Assembly: GCA_947625975.1 (NCBI GenBank)
Contig: CANQQL010000008.1
Span: 1 to 41,602 of the forward strand
Reading direction: 5' to 3'
From: an uncultured Bacilli bacterium
Lineage (GTDB): Bacteria > Bacillota_I > Bacilli_A > RFN20 > CAG-826
DNA: 41,602 bases
Shown here piece by piece: positions 38,963 through 41,602 of the stretch. The position numbers and the translations under genes were made by a program. Position 1 is the stretch's first letter; each line of letters starts with the position of its first letter. Below the pieces are notes generated by a model. That model was not told the origin of the DNA. It did not search any database and worked only from the letters and a program-made list of their open reading frames with translations.

Positions 38963-41395
38963 TTAGTCTTGTAAAAGTGTCTTATCGTAAAGACTATTTT
39001 CTTCAGAATAGCCATTGAGAGCTTGCTTCTTATTGTCATCAAATAGTTTTTTAGACGCTTTACGATCAACACCGCCCATAGCAGTAGTTAAAGCATAAAC
39101 ACCCTTTAATTTATAGGAGCTTAAACCATACGCTGCTGATGGAGTTTCATATCCTGCTAAACGAGAAACTGTAACTGACCAACCTTGTCCAGACATATAA
39201 TCAGGTGACATAATATGCACTTCAAACAACAACTCCACTTCGGCTTGTGCAAATAATTCAAATCGTAAAGTTGGGTTATTATTAGTTTGTGCTCCTTCGG
39301 CAACTAATCTATCGTATTCATCAAGCATATTTTCTTTAGTGCTACCGCTTAAAACTTTATTGTCATCACTAAAGGTATTAACATAATCTGGAACTTCAGT
39401 CTGTATACCGGCATAACTAGCCATATCACCACCGGTGGTCAATGTATTTAAATATGTTAATGGATCTGCATAGTCAGCACCCCATCCTATAACATACATA
39501 TGATAATCACCGCTTTGTCCTAATTCTGTATAGTTGGCTGCAGTTACTTTTTCATTTTTTACAATTTCAAAATAAGGATATTTATTGTCCTTACATGCCG
39601 TTGCACCATTTTTAATTTTGTCAGGATTTGTTGTACAAGCATTAACAGTTTCATTGAAATTCTCAATCCATTGTGAATCCCAAACAGATTGTTTTGCATC
39701 GAAGTTTAATCCTAAATATTCAAATCTTATTGGGAAATCAACTCTAATTGATTTAGTTTGACCATCTACTTCATAGGTAATAGGTCCATTTTCTTTCCAA
39801 TATTCTACAGCAGCCTTTGCCCGAGCGGCTAATTTTTCAGTTTGAGCTTTGGCATTATAGCCATTTGGCAACTTCCCTTGTGCTAATAACTCTCTTACTT
39901 CATCAACTGGCACACCATACTTTTCAGAATATGCTTCATATAAAAATTCTATATAATCTTTACCACTTGCTTCAACAAATCCTTTTGGAATAAATGTCCA
40001 CATTTGGTATTGATTTTGCATATCAGCAGCTAAACCGTATCTTTGGTTATAAATGGTATAGTCAACACCATTTAATAATAAATCACGAACTGCATTGATT
40101 TTCATTGCGGCATTGGCCATTTCATTTTCATCCTTACTTAAAGGTGAATAAGAACCAAAATTTTTACGATTTACATTGAGTTGCGTATAAAAGGTTGAAT
40201 CAATAGTATCTATTTCACGAGAATAAACATCCTCATTAACTGGATTTTCAATTGAGCCTCTGTTATCCTTCCCGGTTACATAAGTTTCCCAACCAACTTT
40301 ATCCGTTTGTGAAACACCAAACGAGTCAATTTTTCCAGCCTCATATTCACGACGAATAAAGTCATCGTTAGTTTGATCTGGCAAAAGATTATATGTAATT
40401 GTATCAATATGAACATTATCGGCATCCCAGTATTCAGTATTTTTCTTATAAACCAATGTGCCACTTCCATCCCATTTTTCTAAACGGAAAGCTCCGCAAT
40501 ATAGAAGTCTATCGTTATTACCGACACCATATGAAGAGATACCACCAAGGTCATTAACAAAGCTTTCGTTGATAGGTAAAAATGGTGTATAAGTTAAAGC
40601 AGAAGGGAAATATGAAGCTGGTTTTTCTAGTTCATATTCTACATAGTAATATTCTACATTTGTTCCTGGCTCAACTTCTTTACCTGATTTAACTCCAATG
40701 TTTTCACCTCTAGCAATTGTACTGACCATAGAGGCGGTAACGTTCAAATCAAGATTTCCATATTGTTTTGCAAATTCATTAATATATCTTGCTATTGTCG
40801 TATCATCACTTGCTCTAATTGTACCTTGACTATCTAAATATTTGGTATATGTATAGGCCCAATATTCATAACCGCCTTTAATAAACATTGCCGGTAGATA
40901 GTAACAATCCGATTGATTTCGAGCATCTAAAACTTGTTTGACAGCATATTCAAAATCTTTACCAGTTACATATTGAGGTTCTCCTAAACGCGATACATAT
41001 TGTGTACCATCCCACTTTAACCATTTAATTGGATCTGATGTTCCTTTTCCTAATTCATTTCCACGAATATAGAATTTAAATTTTGAGTAATTATCATTTC
41101 TAAAAACTTTTTCCGCAAGTGCCATCGATAGACGACCATAAGAATCATTTTCTAATAAGCCATCAACAAAATTAGCAATATGTGTACCGTTTTCTGCTGC
41201 CATCGTTGTTGCAGTGTTTAACGATTTTAAAGGTGTTGCAATATATGCTGTATAGCTTTTCTTGCCTTTATATTTGCTTGGAATATACTGATTTCCAACA
41301 ATATCAAAGGCTTCTATTGTTTCGCGTGGGCCACATGCGCTTAACATTGTGACTACTGCACCTAACAATACTAGGCTTTTAAATTTCTTTCCCAT
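38963..41395 (-). CDS. oppA: Oligopeptide ABC transporter substrate-binding lipoprotein OppA
   Basis: Lipobox LSACG; SBP_bac_5-type text; position at the head of oppBCDF. Confidence 0.9.
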   Translation of the reverse strand: MGKKFKSLVLLGAVVTMLSACGPRETIEAFDIVGNQYIPSKYKGKKSYTAYIATPLKSLNTATTMAAENGTHIANFVDGLLENDSYGRLSMALAEKVFRNDNYSKFKFYIRGNELGKGTSDPIKWLKWDGTQYVSRLGEPQYVTGKDFEYAVKQVLDARNQSDCYYLPAMFIKGGYEYWAYTYTKYLDSQGTIRASDDTTIARYINEFAKQYGNLDLNVTASMVSTIARGENIGVKSGKEVEPGTNVEYYYVEYELEKPASYFPSALTYTPFLPINESFVNDLGGISSYGVGNNDRLLYCGAFRLEKWDGSGTLVYKKNTEYWDADNVHIDTITYNLLPDQTNDDFIRREYEAGKIDSFGVSQTDKVGWETYVTGKDNRGSIENPVNEDVYSREIDTIDSTFYTQLNVNRKNFGSYSPLSKDENEMANAAMKINAVRDLLLNGVDYTIYNQRYGLAADMQNQYQMWTFIPKGFVEASGKDYIEFLYEAYSEKYGVPVDEVRELLAQGKLPNGYNAKAQTEKLAARAKAAVEYWKENGPITYEVDGQTKSIRVDFPIRFEYLGLNFDAKQSVWDSQWIENFNETVNACTTNPDKIKNGATACKDNKYPYFEIVKNEKVTAANYTELGQSGDYHMYVIGWGADYADPLTYLNTLTTGGDMASYAGIQTEVPDYVNTFSDDNKVLSGSTKENMLDEYDRLVAEGAQTNNNPTLRFELFAQAEVELLFEVHIMSPDYMSGQGWSVTVSRLAGYETPSAAYGLSSYKLKGVYALTTAMGGVDRKASKKLFDDNKKQALNGYSEENSLYDKTLLQD

Positions 41396-41602
41396 AAAAT
41401 TTTCTCCTTTTTATTTATAAATAAAAAAACCATAAATGGAATTTATTAAATCATACTACTATAATATTTACAAGTCAATTAAATTTTACTATTTGCAGAT
41501 GAAAGACCTCTCAAAAAGAATTTCCGCTTAATTAAAATTAAAACTTCAAAAATAAAGTAATTCCAAAATAAACTTCAAAAAAGTTAAAATGTAAGTGTAT
41601 CT

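Noticed and set aside
1-41602. CRISPR arrays, tRNA or rRNA genes
   Set aside because: No regularly spaced repeats, cloverleaf-like sequences or rRNA motifs were recognised; a tRNAscan-SE/Infernal run would be needed to exclude them formally.

Overview
Low-GC (Firmicutes/Mollicutes-like, standard code) chromosomal window of mostly ordinary genes. These include yebC, a PHP phosphatase, truA, ecfT-ecfA2-ecfA1, a dCMP deaminase, an ABC transporter, folT behind a THF riboswitch, smpB, uppP, a small glycosyltransferase cluster, and an oppABCDF operon coupled to a BspA-like LRR protein. The accessory centre (about 13.2-22.5 kb) is the most interesting part. Two divergent surface-protein genes (14320..16275 minus and 17146..19410 plus) are headed by a perfect 213-bp inverted repeat (16164-16376 / 17045-17257), which I checked base by base. 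The repeat covers the 5' UTR, RBS, start codon and complete signal-peptide coding region, and identity stops at the predicted mature N-terminus. The 668-bp unique core between the arms is rich in palindromes. This looks like a recombinational surface-antigen switch or cassette-exchange locus; no dedicated recombinase is visible in the window. A 239-bp paralogue fragment, an IS1634-like element with a frameshifted transposase, and a truncated AlbA/RecG-like gene lie just downstream, showing that the locus has been rearranged. All assignments come from reading the sequence; no database search was run.
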